A stretch of 29,517 bases of DNA from Acanthaster planci. Lineage: Eukaryota; Echinodermata; Asteroidea; Valvatida; Acanthasteridae. The stretch covers positions 146,899 to 176,415 of the forward strand of contig NW_019091667.1 in the NCBI RefSeq assembly GCF_001949145.1, read 5' to 3'. Under the pieces are notes generated by a model. That model had not been told where the DNA came from, searched no databases, and saw nothing but the letters and a program-made list of their open reading frames with translations. Positions 1 to 8,379 of this stretch are shown here, in pieces. The translations under genes were made by a program, and so were the position numbers. How positions within the stretch are numbered: the first letter of the stretch is position 1; every line of letters starts with the position of its first letter.

Positions 1-480
1 GGCTGGTAGTGGTTAAAACCTTCAGAGATTGATTTTGTGTGTATGTGTTTTGTTTTAATAAAATAGCTCTTATAATTTTTTGTGATAGACAGTAAATATA
101 TCGATTGGAGCTTTTATCGGGGACCAATAATTCTTGTATAAAAACGTTCATGGTGCAATTGCTACCAAGTCCAAGACGAAAGCAACTCTCACAAATGTGC
201 ATACATACAATAATGCTGGATTTAAAATAGGGAATTGCCATTGGTGGCATTGGTACCGTAGAAAAAAAGGCAACCCATAAAGGCCATATATGTTCATTTT
301 GTAAAGCCATTTTGCACTGTACCTGACGTGAAGCTTTCAAATTTCCAACGCTATCAGAAAAACCACTTGACTGAAACTCTTGTTGTGTTTTTTTGGTAGT
401 GTAATCATTTTCTAAATTGGAGCCTAGTCAAACTAGGCCTTAATCGCACCAGTATTTATGCAGAACCTAATTTTGTGCCA
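1..480. other. AT-rich flank without a recognisable gene
   Basis: I see no coding segment, splice-framed exon or element end here. It is AT-rich sequence to the left of the 5'-truncated DIRS copy 1. A small perfect inverted repeat lies at 422-438 (7-bp arms GCCTAGT / ACTAGGC around a 3-base loop). No left ITR of the DIRS family (expected motif CCTACCCCAAACAGTCAC) is present, which is why copy 1 is called 5' truncated. Confidence 0.5.
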
Positions 481-519
481 TGCACATTTTGTTTGACCTT
501 TCTTTGGAAAGAACCTGCG

Positions 520-1619
520 TTCATCAGCGATCGGATCTTCATATGATGGTTTCGCCCTTTCGACTTATCCAGGTTCTGGCACAGACTACAACTCACCTCC
601 TGCTCCAGCCCCTGGCCACCCAACAAGACATGATGATGTTCCTCTTTCCTTGGATCAACTGCGGATAGAGCGGGACACACCCTCTGAAGATGAGGATATC
701 TCTTCTTCAGAAGGATATGATCCACATATTAGGTCTGCCTTCCAATTCATTTACAGCTAGGCCTCTTCACATGCTTCCTTCAAGCGCCATCCCGCTAGGT
801 TGGAGGCATCAACGCCAATTTTCCCGAACTTCCTCTTGACCGCTCATGCGTCGAAATGTTTAAAGTTCTCGCCAGTGCTCAACAATGGCGTCCATACCCA
901 CCCAGGGCCTTATTTCCAGTTTGCCAGGGAGGACTTTGATAATTTCCTCTCTGTCCCTGAGATTCCAGTGGAGGCCAAAGATAAAGTTTCTTCTGACGCT
1001 CACAAACCTACAGGAAAGTCTCCATTTAAAGACAAGGACAAGTGTTTCATCGAGTCTACTCTTGCTAAACTTGACAAAGCTTTACAACACGGCCTTCGCT
1101 GCACTGCGCTTATGGCACTCCTCTCTGAGTATTTGGCCTGATCGTGTGACGAAGATTCACGTGGCAGCTGTTGCACTTCGAGCGCTCGATGAGAGCGTCA
1201 ACTCTATCTTCAAGCAGTTCGTTCGGATCTCTGTGCTAGCCACTTCTGCACGTAGATCCAACGCTTTAGACGCCATGAACATTCCCTATGAGGGAGTCGA
1301 GTCAAGACTTCAGGATCTTCCTCTTTATGACAAAGACTTTTTCACAGGGAAGTTCATGGAGATGATGGAGTCTGAAGTAAAACGTATTGACATATCACGT
1401 AAACTTAGCTTCTGTGACCTTCCACCGGTGGCGCCACCTCGCCAATCTCGTCCCATGACAGGAGAGTTAGGGTTCCTTTTGCCCCTTTTGTCAACCCAGT
1501 CACCAGACGAATCGTGGCCGTCCATCTTCCTCTCGGCTTACCAAGCCACCCCAGAGGGGCTTCAAAGGAAGAACTACCGAGCCCGTTACCCCCGACCTCT
1601 TGGGGGTAGGCATCGTTGA
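520..1619 (+). pseudogene. DIRS copy 1 gag-like ORF, broken
   Basis: The nucleocapsid-like first ORF of the DIRS element. About 530-758 reads as an open, acidic, Ser/Pro-rich segment (…PSEDEDISSSEGYD…) with no start codon in frame and a TAG at its end. From about 800 to 1141 a second segment begins ASTPIFPNF and runs to LLSEYLA. A frame change near 1130 is needed to continue into the frame ending at 1619 (DRVTKIHVAAVALRALDES…, FTGKFMEMMESEVKR, C-terminal Arg/Gly-rich RYPRPLGGRHR). A basic Arg/Gly tail after a helical region is typical of DIRS gag. The assignment rests on its position before RT and this composition. Confidence 0.6.
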
Positions 1620-1919
1620 CTATTCAGATTTGCCTCCGCCCGCCGATCTCAGACCCGTTGGCGGGCGACTTCACCTCTTCGCAGGGTCTTGGGAGAATCA
1701 ATCGGACAGCTGGGTGCTCACAACCATTCGCTATGGATACGCCCTTGAATTCACAAGCACCCCTCCATCTGTACCTATCTTCCGTCCGACTCCAGTGCCT
1801 ACTGACAGAAACAAATGACAGGCACTTGAGTCCGAGATAGATTCTCTCCTTCGGAAACATGCTATCTGCCAGGTTCCCAATTCTCAAGCAAACAAAGGCT
1901 TCATCTTAACATTCTTCCT

Positions 1920-2680
1920 CACTCCAAAGAAAGAACTCAAAAGCTTGTGACCTATTATCAACCTCAAACCTCTAAACCGCTTTATCCGCCTGGAGAAATT
2001 CTGCATGAAGACCCTTCGGACGGTCACTCAATCTCTACAGGTTCCTTGCTGGGCCTCTTCCATTGATTCCGATTCACCCTCAAAGCTACAAATACCTACA
2101 CTTCCTGTACAATGGGGGCCTCTTCGAATTCACGGCTCTCCCCTTCGGCCTCTTCACTGAGAGTGTTCTCGAGGGTTACAAAGACCTGGACGACAGGCAG
2201 ATCGTTCAATGAAGCAGAGGTTTCCTACCCGCCTTACTTGCAATATCACAAATCAGCTGGGCTTCATCATCAACTAGTAAAGTCGAATCTCGCCCCAACT
2301 CAATACCCGACATATCTAGGGGCATCTATTGACCTTCAATGAGGCGTAATCCTACCGACGACCGAATGCATCAACAATCTTTTCGCCTGCGGCACGGGCC
2401 GCGGGCGCGGGCCGGAGCAGACCGAGTGGTCTGCTCCGGCCCGCGCTTGGCTCCGTCTCCTGGGCTTGATGGCCAGCATGGTGGACCTCATTCCCCTCTG
2501 TAGGCTGTACGTGTGCCCACTGCAACTTCATCTCTGAGTGCTCTACAGGCCCAAATGGAACTCAATCAATCTCCAGGTCCCCATATCAGACTTCATCCGC
2601 CCCCATCTTCAGTGGTGGTTAGTGAAGGAGCACCTTTCTCTCAGATTTCCCTTGCCAAGGTGAACCCAGAAATAACCATA
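1920..2680 (+). pseudogene. DIRS copy 1 reverse transcriptase, broken
   Basis: RT of the DIRS pol. Visible in order: RT block 2 (PIINLKPLNRFI, then EKFCMKTLRTVTQSLQ, 1949-2040); remnants of the SID…DAY region; the LPFGL block in YNGGLFEFTALPFGL (about 2107-2151); a candidate active-site LDD in YKDLDDRQ (about 2178-2200); and the closing RT block with KSNLAPTQYPTYLGASIDLQ (about 2280-2340). After that comes the RT-RNase H connector (ARAWLRLLGLMASMVDLIPL, about 2440-2500). The spacing between LPFGL and LDD is far too short, so an internal deletion is inferred. Several stops and frame changes separate the blocks. A GC-rich foldback lies in the connector at 2405-2446. Confidence 0.75.
2405..2446. 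repeat. Perfect 19-bp GC-rich inverted repeat in copy 1
   Basis: The left arm GCGCGGGCCGGAGCAGACC (2405-2423), a 4-base loop GAGT and an exactly complementary right arm (2428-2446) form a hairpin about 80% GC, set in much less GC-rich surroundings. The right arm fits the expected coding sequence of the RT-RNase H connector (…SAPARAWLRLLG). The left arm therefore looks like an inverted copy of it. It keeps the reading frame through the connector. Confidence 0.9.
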
Positions 2681-3010
2681 ACATCGGACGTTTCTCATCT
2701 GGGCTGGGGAGCCTCCCTACCACTGCTTCAAGCATCGCGAACATGGGACCTCCAGTTCCAAGGGAATCACATCAATATACTGGAACTTCAGGCCATGTTT
2801 AATGCACTGAAAGCTTTCTGCCCAAGCATTACAGGCAAACGAGTCCTCGTCCACTCGGACAACTCCACAGTGGTGTCATACATCAACCGCCAGGGAGGTG
2901 CACATTTTCCCCACCTATGCCTCCTGACGAGACAGATATTCCTGTGGGCCCAGGATTATGGCATCCACCTCCAGGCGACTCATATTCCTGGTATCGACAT
3001 ACGCCTTCCC
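2660..3010 (+). pseudogene. DIRS copy 1 RNase H domain
   Basis: RNase H of DIRS type degrades the RNA strand during reverse transcription. The open frame from 2513 to 3244 contains the conserved core: ITITSDVSHLGWGASL with the first catalytic Asp, HINILELQAMFNAL with the Glu, and VLVHSDNSTVVSYINRQGG with the second Asp, followed by THIPG. These three acidic residues are intact. The last conserved block (ADxLSR-like) and the following tail are missing, because THIPGID at about 2990 runs straight into sequence that, in another frame, encodes the end of the tail (YAFPPISLIP…). A deletion at about 2998 is inferred. Confidence 0.85.
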
Positions 3011-3120
3011 TCCAATATCCCTAATACCAACAGTTCTCTCCAAGATCAAAAGGGAACGCTGCCACGTCCTTCTCATCGACCCCTTTTGGCCACGCCAGCC
3101 ATGGTTCCCTCGTTTGACAA
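3000..3120 (+). pseudogene. DIRS copy 1 end of the RNase H tail
   Basis: In the frame starting at 2958 the segment YAFPPISLIPTVLSKIKRE, followed by the PFWPRQPWFPRL motif, matches the conserved C-terminal tail of DIRS and related YR-retrotransposon pol proteins. It lies one frame away from the RNase H core. The junction at about 2998 marks the deletion that removed the middle of the tail; copy 2 retains that middle part at 6400-6680. Confidence 0.75.
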
Positions 3121-3309
3121 GACTTCTCATCCAGGTACTGGTGATCCTTCCCGACAGACCGGATCTGCTACATCAGCCGAAGTCAGGCATGCTTCACCCT
3201 CATCTGACGTCACTACACCTGACCTGTTGGCTATTGTCAAATAGTCCTTCAAATCAGCAGGACTTTCTTCTGAAGCTGCCGAAATGGCCTCGAAGAGTCG
3301 ACGGTCTAC

Positions 3310-4272
3310 ACGCAGCATCTATGACTCCAGATTACAACATTTTACTTTGTGATGTTCAGAGCGAGGCTTGTCTCTGACCAGAGTTTCTGTGACCTCTGTA
3401 GCTGACTTCTTCATGCACCTGTTCAAATCAGATCTCCTGGTTTCAACTATCTGTTACTACCGGTCAGCCATTGTGGCTATACATGATGGCTTTCCAGATG
3501 GTTCGACTTTTGATTATCCCCCAAGTAAGAGATAAATTCCTTCATGGGAATTGTCAGCTGTCCTCCAACTGCTTGCTGGTCCTCCCTTTGAACCTCTCCG
3601 CGACGCATCGTTGATTAACTTATCGGTGAAACTGGCATTCCTGCTGGCAGTTACCACCACACAGCGCGGCACTGAACTGAAGGCATTGTCCATCTCAGAT
3701 GGCCACATCTCATGGGAACCTCATGCTGTTCGTCTCATCCCAACGCTAGTGTTTCTCACCAAGAACCAATCAGTTTCCTTCCATCCTCCTGACATTTCTT
3801 ACCAGACATTACCAAACACACTGGGACTCCCGACGACAAACCATTGTGCCCAGTGCGGACTCTTAAATGGTACCTAGCCAAAACCAAAAAACTCAGAGGT
3901 ACAACTTTGCAGCTTTTCATCACCACAATAAAACCTCACCGAGGTGTGACCAGAGACACTATAGCCAGATGGGCAGTTTCAGCCATCAAGTTCGCTAACC
4001 CAGATTGGCCAAACTCTGTAGACAATGAAACACGATGCCTCATCAGGGCTCATGATATCCGAGCAGTTTCCACATCTTGGGCCTACTTCAGGGGCATACC
4101 AATGGAGGAAATATGTAAGGCAGCATGCTGGAAGATCCCATCTACCTTCACCACATGCTACCTCACCGATGTTCTACAAAAGGACTCCGCACATGGCAGA
4201 GCGGTCCTAACATCGGCCACATCAATACAGAAGGGTTCCTCATCGAAGCAGCCCACCACTAGAACGCCATAA
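3310..4272 (+). pseudogene. DIRS copy 1 tyrosine recombinase, nearly complete but broken
   Basis: Tyrosine recombinase (phage-integrase family), which integrates the circular DNA copy. The N-terminal core-binding part starts near 3310 (RSIYDSRLQHFTL) and is interrupted by a TGA where a Trp codon is expected (about 3350). It continues through SVADFFMHLFKSDLL to YYRSAIVAIHDGF. The catalytic part has Arg in TTTQRGTELKAL (about 3655-3690), His and Arg in RAHDIRAVSTSWAYFRG (about 4045-4095), Trp in AACWKIPSTF in place of the second His (usual in DIRS YRs), and the nucleophilic Tyr in TTCYLTDV (about 4155-4175). A frame change between about 3835 and 3850 and a stop near 3535 break it. All catalytic positions are still present. 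Confidence 0.88.
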
Positions 4273-4387
4273 CAACTCCATTATGTGGTGAGTCCGCAAT
4301 AAATTTCGACAATTTCTTATTCCTCTGTTGTTCTCATTATGTAGTGCGTCCTTGCCGCACCCCCCTCCAAGGGCTCGGTGCTACTCT

Positions 4388-4488
4388 GCATATGTAGCGA
4401 CTGTTTGGGGTAGGTTGAAAGCAGAAGACTCCTTCCCCCACAGAAATGTGGGTGAGGTCTGCTATTGAATACCTACCCCAAACAGTCG
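4388..4488. repeat. DIRS copy 1 internal complementary region (perfect 18-bp inverted pair)
   Basis: CGACTGTTTGGGGTAGGT (4398-4415) and its exact reverse complement ACCTACCCCAAACAGTCG (4471-4488) flank a 55-bp spacer. The first arm, with its context GCATATGTAG, is repeated directly near the element end (GCATATTTAGTGACTGTTTGGGGTAGGTA, in two parts across 4645-4673). An inner region complementary to the outer edges of the ITRs is the defining ICR of DIRS elements, proposed to serve as template or splint for circle formation. Copy 3 has the diverged equivalent at 23331-23410. Confidence 0.8.
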
Positions 4489-4540
4489 GTTCCCTCCCAT
4501 CCTTCCCCACTTTTGGCTCGGACGATTTTAATACCGGAAA

Positions 4541-4673
4541 AGATGGACGAACATGATGGCCATTCTGCTATGCATCATGGGACATGAGGGCCCACTACGG
4601 TTGATCAGAAGATTTAGCAAATTGAATCAGATGCAAAGGAATTTGCATATTTAGTGACTGTTTGGGGTAGGTA
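4541..4673 (+). repeat. DIRS copy 1 right inverted terminal repeat
   Basis: Starts with AAGATGGACGAACATG, passes through CCCACTACGGTTGATCAGAAG and ends with GTGACTGTTTGGGGTAGGTA. The same order of motifs is seen in right ITRs of copy 2 (7361-7493) and copy 3 (23455-23575). In reverse complement it is seen in the left ITRs of copy 3 (17926-18050) and copy 4 (27209-27345). Confidence 0.85.
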
Positions 4674-4683
4674 TCCAAATCTG

Positions 4684-4806
4684 TCGCAACATGGGACTGG
4701 TGGCGGAGCAGGGCTTGGTGGGCTGCCCCACCCCTTTGTGGTGCGGTTTTGCATTATCTGATTAGCGGCCTCAACGAGGAGAGAGACCCAGTGGAGTGAA
4801 AAGGCC
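4684..4806 (+). other. DIRS 5' leader block (copy 2)
   Basis: Non-coding block shared with copy 4 (27727-27858). Common landmarks are GGGCTTGG.GGGCTGCCCC, CTCCTTTG.GGTGC, TTGCATTAT, GAGAGACTCAGTGGAGT (with small differences). It lies directly upstream of the tandem repeats in both copies, so it is probably leader or promoter sequence. No promoter motif can be assigned with confidence. Confidence 0.6.
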
Positions 4807-5035
4807 TGGTTGAGCATGCTATGCCGCAACAATACCCTGATGACCACTACCGGAATTGATCAGGCTGAGAGAGTGGTACCATAACAAAGCCCTTGATCTC
4901 TGATGACTAGTCCATTCATCTACCCTCCGGGCCGAGCGTGCCGGACTGCTGCACTACCCTTGGTCATCGGCACCCACTCCACACGCCTATAGATCTGGTT
5001 GAGCCGCATCAATACCCTTGATCATGATTTTCAGG
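4807..5035 (+). repeat. Four tandem repeats of about 68 bp in the DIRS leader (copy 2)
   Basis: Units start at about 4807, 4861, 4929 and 4996 (spacing 54, 68, 67). Each starts with a GGTTGAGCGTGC-like box followed by a TGCAACACTACCCTTGATC-like core and a GCCCACTC-like end. Copy 4 has the same array with six units. The first unit is short in both copies (52 and 54 bp). Confidence 0.8.
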
Positions 5036-5059
5036 GCGAAATGATCTGTTCCTCTCTCC

Positions 5060-6370
5060 ATGCCACAAGTTCTGGGCATCGCTACCTACCACTTGCCGAT
5101 GGACTGCGGTCATGAGGCCACCGATCCTGACCTGGGATGTTCCTTGCAGGAAATGACCGACCATTTGGGGTACCCCCGCCTGGTCCGTCTTCCAGCCGTC
5201 CCGGCCTCCGGCTTCCCTGTACTGGTGAAGGCTAAGGAGCGCAAGGCCAAGACATCTTTTTGGCTTCTTCCTCATCCAAGGCTAAGAAGAAACGTTGCTC
5301 CAATCCGGATACACCCCCGTGGATGATGACCCGCCAGGCCATCTCAGAGGCTTTCACCTCTCTTGCTTGCAAATTAGACTCCAAGCCTCAGCCAGCAGTG
5401 ATGGCACCCGACCCGAACCCCCCCCAGCCGTCCCTCTTCCCTCACAGGGGACATTCTCGGAGGCTGAAGTGGTCTGTGTTGTCCAGCCAGATCCGTTCCA
5501 CCAGCGAGACCCGGCTCCAGATCATGACCCGGATTGTGGTGGCTCTGTCTGTTGGCGTTGCAGTTGGGGTGAGTAAACTTACTCCCCTGTTGTCTGGGTC
5601 TGGGCGTTTGACATTCACCCTCAGTTCCCGTGCTCTGAATTCCTCTGGCGGTCTCCCTATTACCAGCGCCTACCATGGAAGACGTGTATTCATTGTATGG
5701 CTCACCAGTCTACACACCGGGACGGCCCCACACCTCCCGGGCCAGCTACATGTACAACAACCAACACACCCCATGGACTACGACTGTCAGATGAACTTCT
5801 CAGTGGTTTGCTCAGGTGTGACTTGGAAGTTACAACACCTCAGGCTGATGGCCCGTTGTTTTGGGGGACGGCCAATTGAGAGGCGCCACCTACCTATGTG
5901 GGCTCTTCACCGACTTTCGGACTACAGAATTGTATCATCGCCGTAGTTCTCAAATGCCACTCATCACTGCAGCTTTTGGCTATTGGCTAGGGCTATCTGA
6001 CCAGGGTGTTTCCGTCTCAGCTCTCTGGCGGCTCGGTGTGCTTCGACCTATCACGACCTGCATTCCAGACATGCTGCTGATGTTCCGGACTCTTAGGTTC
6101 TTTCTTCAGGTTCTACAACCGGATTACCACACATAAGAAGCGTAAATGCAAGAAATCCCGCTTTACACCTGGGCAAGATATTTCTTCATCGGATATGATG
6201 ATGGCAGTTCTTTCTCCCGGAGATGCTGTCCACCATCACCAGCCGCCTTGAGTCAATCTCCACCCCCCTGGCAACTGCCCGAGATCCGGATGCCTTGTGT
6301 GAGGATTTCCTTCCGGATTCAAATCCAGCTTCATCTTCGGCTTCACATCCGGCTCCGTCAGTCTATCTGA
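5060..6370 (+). pseudogene. DIRS copy 2 gag-like region, broken into several frames
   Basis: Pieces of one gag-like ORF in shifting frames. Lys-rich SSSSKAKKKRCSNPDTPPW lies at about 5263-5320 (frame starting 5260) with ISEAFTSLACKLDSKPQP following. A Met-started segment at 5675 (MEDVYSLYGSPVYTPGRP…) runs to a TGA after about 39 codons. The stretch at about 6120-6240 contains HKKRKCKKSRFTPGQDISSS. Copy 3 (18630-18760) and copy 4 (28740-28860) share the GSP…TPG.P.ASRASY segment, supporting a real shared protein. No catalytic domain is expected. Function is inferred from position only. Confidence 0.55.
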
Positions 6371-6373
6371 TAC

Positions 6374-6735
6374 ATGACGGCGCCCATTTACACATATATT
6401 TTGAATTGCAACAGCATAGCAATCACACTCTCTCGGGGCACCATCCGACCAACAGGGTGGATTCTTCACCCGAGCGTGGTCAGCCATATTTTTGCGGAGA
6501 TCGAGCATCCCCGTGTTGACCTCTTTGCTTCCACCGACAAAACCTGTCTCCTGAAGTTCTGTTCCAGGTTCCCTCACCCATGGGCATGGGTGACAGGCAC
6601 CCTACAATTCGACTGGTCGGTTCTTCTGGCATACGCCTTTCCTTCAATTTCCCACGCATCCTGTCCAAGATAGAACAGGAGCCTTGTCGGGTCCTGCTCA
6701 TTGCCCGTTCTGGCCTTGCCAACCGTGGTTTCTGA
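6374..6735 (+). pseudogene. DIRS copy 2 RNase H C-terminal block and tail
   Basis: The open frame 6374-6673 holds LSRGTIRPTGWILHPSVVS, the acidic VDLFAST motif, then SRFPHPWAW and AYAFPSIS. This is the end of the DIRS RNase H region plus its conserved tail. A frame change near 6650 leads into the following ILSKIEQE-like, LLIARSGLA-like stretch. RT and the RNase H core are absent upstream: gag-like sequence runs directly into this block around 6374-6420, so an internal deletion of more than 1 kb is inferred by comparison with copy 1. Confidence 0.8.
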
Positions 6736-6899
6736 GACTGACAAGACTCGTGGTACAATGGCCGCTGGTCCTTCTGCCCAGGGAGGACATTCTTCGTCAA
6801 CCCAAGTTGGGGGTCCTTCATCCAGCACATTGGGGTCTTCACTTCAGGTGCTAGATGTTGACCAATGACCCTTCAGAGCGTTGGGCCTTTCTGGAGATG

Positions 6900-7250
6900 C
6901 TGCATCCATAGCAGCCCGGGGTTAACGCCTGTCTACTCACAAAATTTACAGCAGCCGACTACAGCAGTTTAATAGATGGTGCGATGACCATGATGTTTCT
7001 CCAAACGAAGCTCCTGTGAGTTCAATCGTAAGCTATTCAGGTATCTGTTCCACTTGGGCCTCCAGATTCCTACCATCTGCAATTACTGGTCGGCCTTGAC
7101 ACCTTCGGGCTTCATTCGGGCTTCAGCAGTGGATCGACGGTCTCTGATAACACTGCCATCCACCATCTTCCTTGAGGAATGTTTGTCAAGCATCCTCATA
7201 TCAAACACCTTGTTCTATCCTGGGACCTTGGAAGCATCTTCGGCGTTCTT
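6900..7250 (+). pseudogene. DIRS copy 2 tyrosine recombinase N-terminal fragment
   Basis: Around 6930-7130 translated segments give LQTYSSRLQQFNRWC followed by APVSSIVSY…FRYLFHLGLQIPTICNYWSAL. These match the SAM-like core-binding half of the YR seen in copy 1 (ADFFMHLFKSDLL…ICYYRSAI). Part of the next stretch (VDRRSLITLPSTIF…) follows. The catalytic Arg/His/Tyr region is missing between about 7250 and the right ITR. Confidence 0.7.
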
Positions 7251-7360
7251 GCCAGTCCCCCTTCAAGCCGCTTTCTGATGTATCTGATCTCCATGTCAAT
7301 ACAGTGGAGTCCATCTTGTCCTCCCCACTTTCAGCTTGGCATCCTTCCATCTCAGAAAAA

Positions 7361-7493
7361 GAAGGACGAACATGGCGATGACTACACCAGGGGTTGACCA
7401 ATAGGGGGCGCACTACGGTTGATATAATATTTAATAAATAGCAAAAGAGCACAAAGGAAATATGTATATGTAGTAACTGTCTTGGTAAGTATG
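7361..7493 (+). repeat. DIRS copy 2 right inverted terminal repeat
   Basis: GAAGGACGAACATGGCGATG, then GCGCACTACGGTTGATA, and the end TATGTAGTAACTGTCTTGGTAAGTA, in the same order and spacing as copy 1's right ITR. The final motif has diverged from GTGACTGTTTGGGGTAGGTA. Immediately beyond it the minus-strand pol sequence begins. Confidence 0.8.
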
Positions 7494-7499
7494 ACCTCG

Positions 7500-7693
7500 A
7501 GGACTCCTCCCGCACATAACTGCATATGTTTAAGTGTGGTAGGTACCAGAGCAACAGGAAGAACTACAAGGGCATTTTCATGGAACCAAACTTGTGCAAA
7601 CGAGTCTACGGCAAGTGAGCCGGGATTCCAAAAACGGGGCAACTTTGTATCATAGAAACTGGTGAAGCAATCCACTGTAAATGGGCTCCACAA
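7500..7693 (-). pseudogene. DIRS-like RNase H tail (minus strand)
   Basis: The frame 7382-7693 begins WSPFTVDCFTSFYDTKLPRF, then PGSLAVDSFAQVW and LKHMQLC. It matches the tail that follows RNase H in many YR retrotransposon pols (GPhTVDRFA…N…RFNS…PG…VDAF…W…HM…C). It becomes unrecognisable near 7500, where the right ITR of DIRS copy 2 begins. Confidence 0.8.
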
Positions 7694-7719
7694 ATTACTT
7701 GTTCTAGAGAAAATTCATC

Positions 7720-8190
7720 AGAAAGGGACCAGTCTACCAGTAGAGTCTGCTTGATCGTTTTGGGATCTTGGAAGACGTCAATTCGGATAGAATTACTGAG
7801 ACAAATTTAAAAAATATCAAATGCAATATCCTGCCATTCCGGTTTCATATTACAACAATCAATTATTCTAGCAGTGCTCCGACTATCGCTGAAGAATTTC
7901 AGATTGAAAGATGAAATTATCAGAAGAAATGATAAAAGAGAAAATCTGATTGCCTCAAGCTCCGCCAAGTACCAGTAGAACCTTTGGGTTACTCTAGAGG
8001 GGTCCAACGAATTTGGACAGTGTGTTTATAATTACAAACCACAGCCCTTGCACCAGAGGATCTAGCATTGGAACACACTACTCTTTTGAGAACTTGGTGA
8101 GCAACACATAACGAATATTTAACTGGCTGATGTTGTCTTTCCAAAATCGTATCACAGAAATCGCCTGTGCAATCACCATTTGGCAATGGC
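7720..8190 (-). pseudogene. DIRS-like RNase H region (minus strand), broken
   Basis: The frame at 7807-8007 gives SDSRSTARIIDCCNMKPEWQ followed by DIAFDIF. This matches the conserved DN/DS-containing block of DIRS-type RNase H (usual form TDNQAAARIV…M…LH.IA.DIF). The stretch 7989-8186 probably corresponds to the preceding part of the domain, but its catalytic residues cannot be picked out. A further short block (IRIDVFQDPKTIKQTLLVDW) at about 7745-7800 corresponds to the usual W.PR..N..AD.LSR end. Confidence 0.6.
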
Positions 8191-8379
8191 GTGTCATCAA
8201 TCTAGTGACACTACCCAGCACTGGCAACAAGGATATGCCCAACAAATGAATGCAAGCCTTTGATGGTTAGGCCTGAAAATTGCTGAACGAGAATGTCAAT
8301 AGACCATTTTAAGAAGTTTGTGTGTGTTTTTTTCCAACACTTCAAGCGTGCCTACTTTCATATCCCATTTTATGCCCAA

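Larger units (their letters stand above)
480..4673 (+). mobile_element. DIRS-type retrotransposon copy 1, 5' truncated and decayed
   Basis: DIRS elements carry gag, RT, RNase H and a tyrosine recombinase. They have inverted terminal repeats plus an internal complementary region, and integrate through a circular intermediate without a DDE integrase. All these parts appear in order on the plus strand: gag-like (about 520-1619), RT (about 1920-2680), RNase H (about 2660-3000), RNase H tail (3000-3120), YR (about 3310-4272), ICR (4388-4488) and right ITR (about 4541-4673). It carries frameshifts, stop codons and internal deletions in RT and in the RNase H tail, so it cannot be autonomous. The left ITR and leader are absent. 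Confidence 0.85.
4684..7493 (+). mobile_element. DIRS-type retrotransposon copy 2, internally deleted
   Basis: Same family as copies 1, 3 and 4. Order: 5' leader block (4684-4806), four ~68-bp tandem repeats (4807-5035), gag region (about 5060-6370), RNase H tail (6374-6735), YR N-terminal fragment (about 6900-7250) and right ITR (7361-7493). RT, the RNase H core, the catalytic YR half and the ICR are missing. No left ITR is present: the leader begins within about 10 bp of the end of copy 1's right ITR. Confidence 0.8.

Noticed and set aside
456-725. Minus-strand open frame of 89 codons
   Set aside because: It is antisense to the acidic Ser/Pro-rich gag stretch of DIRS copy 1 and shows no domain.
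5565-5585. Splice donor in DIRS gag leader (GGGGTGAGTAAAC; copy 4 has GCGGGTAAGCC at the same place)
   Set aside because: Donor-like words at the matching place in two copies are suggestive, but no acceptor could be paired, and the surrounding frames are too broken to test an intron.
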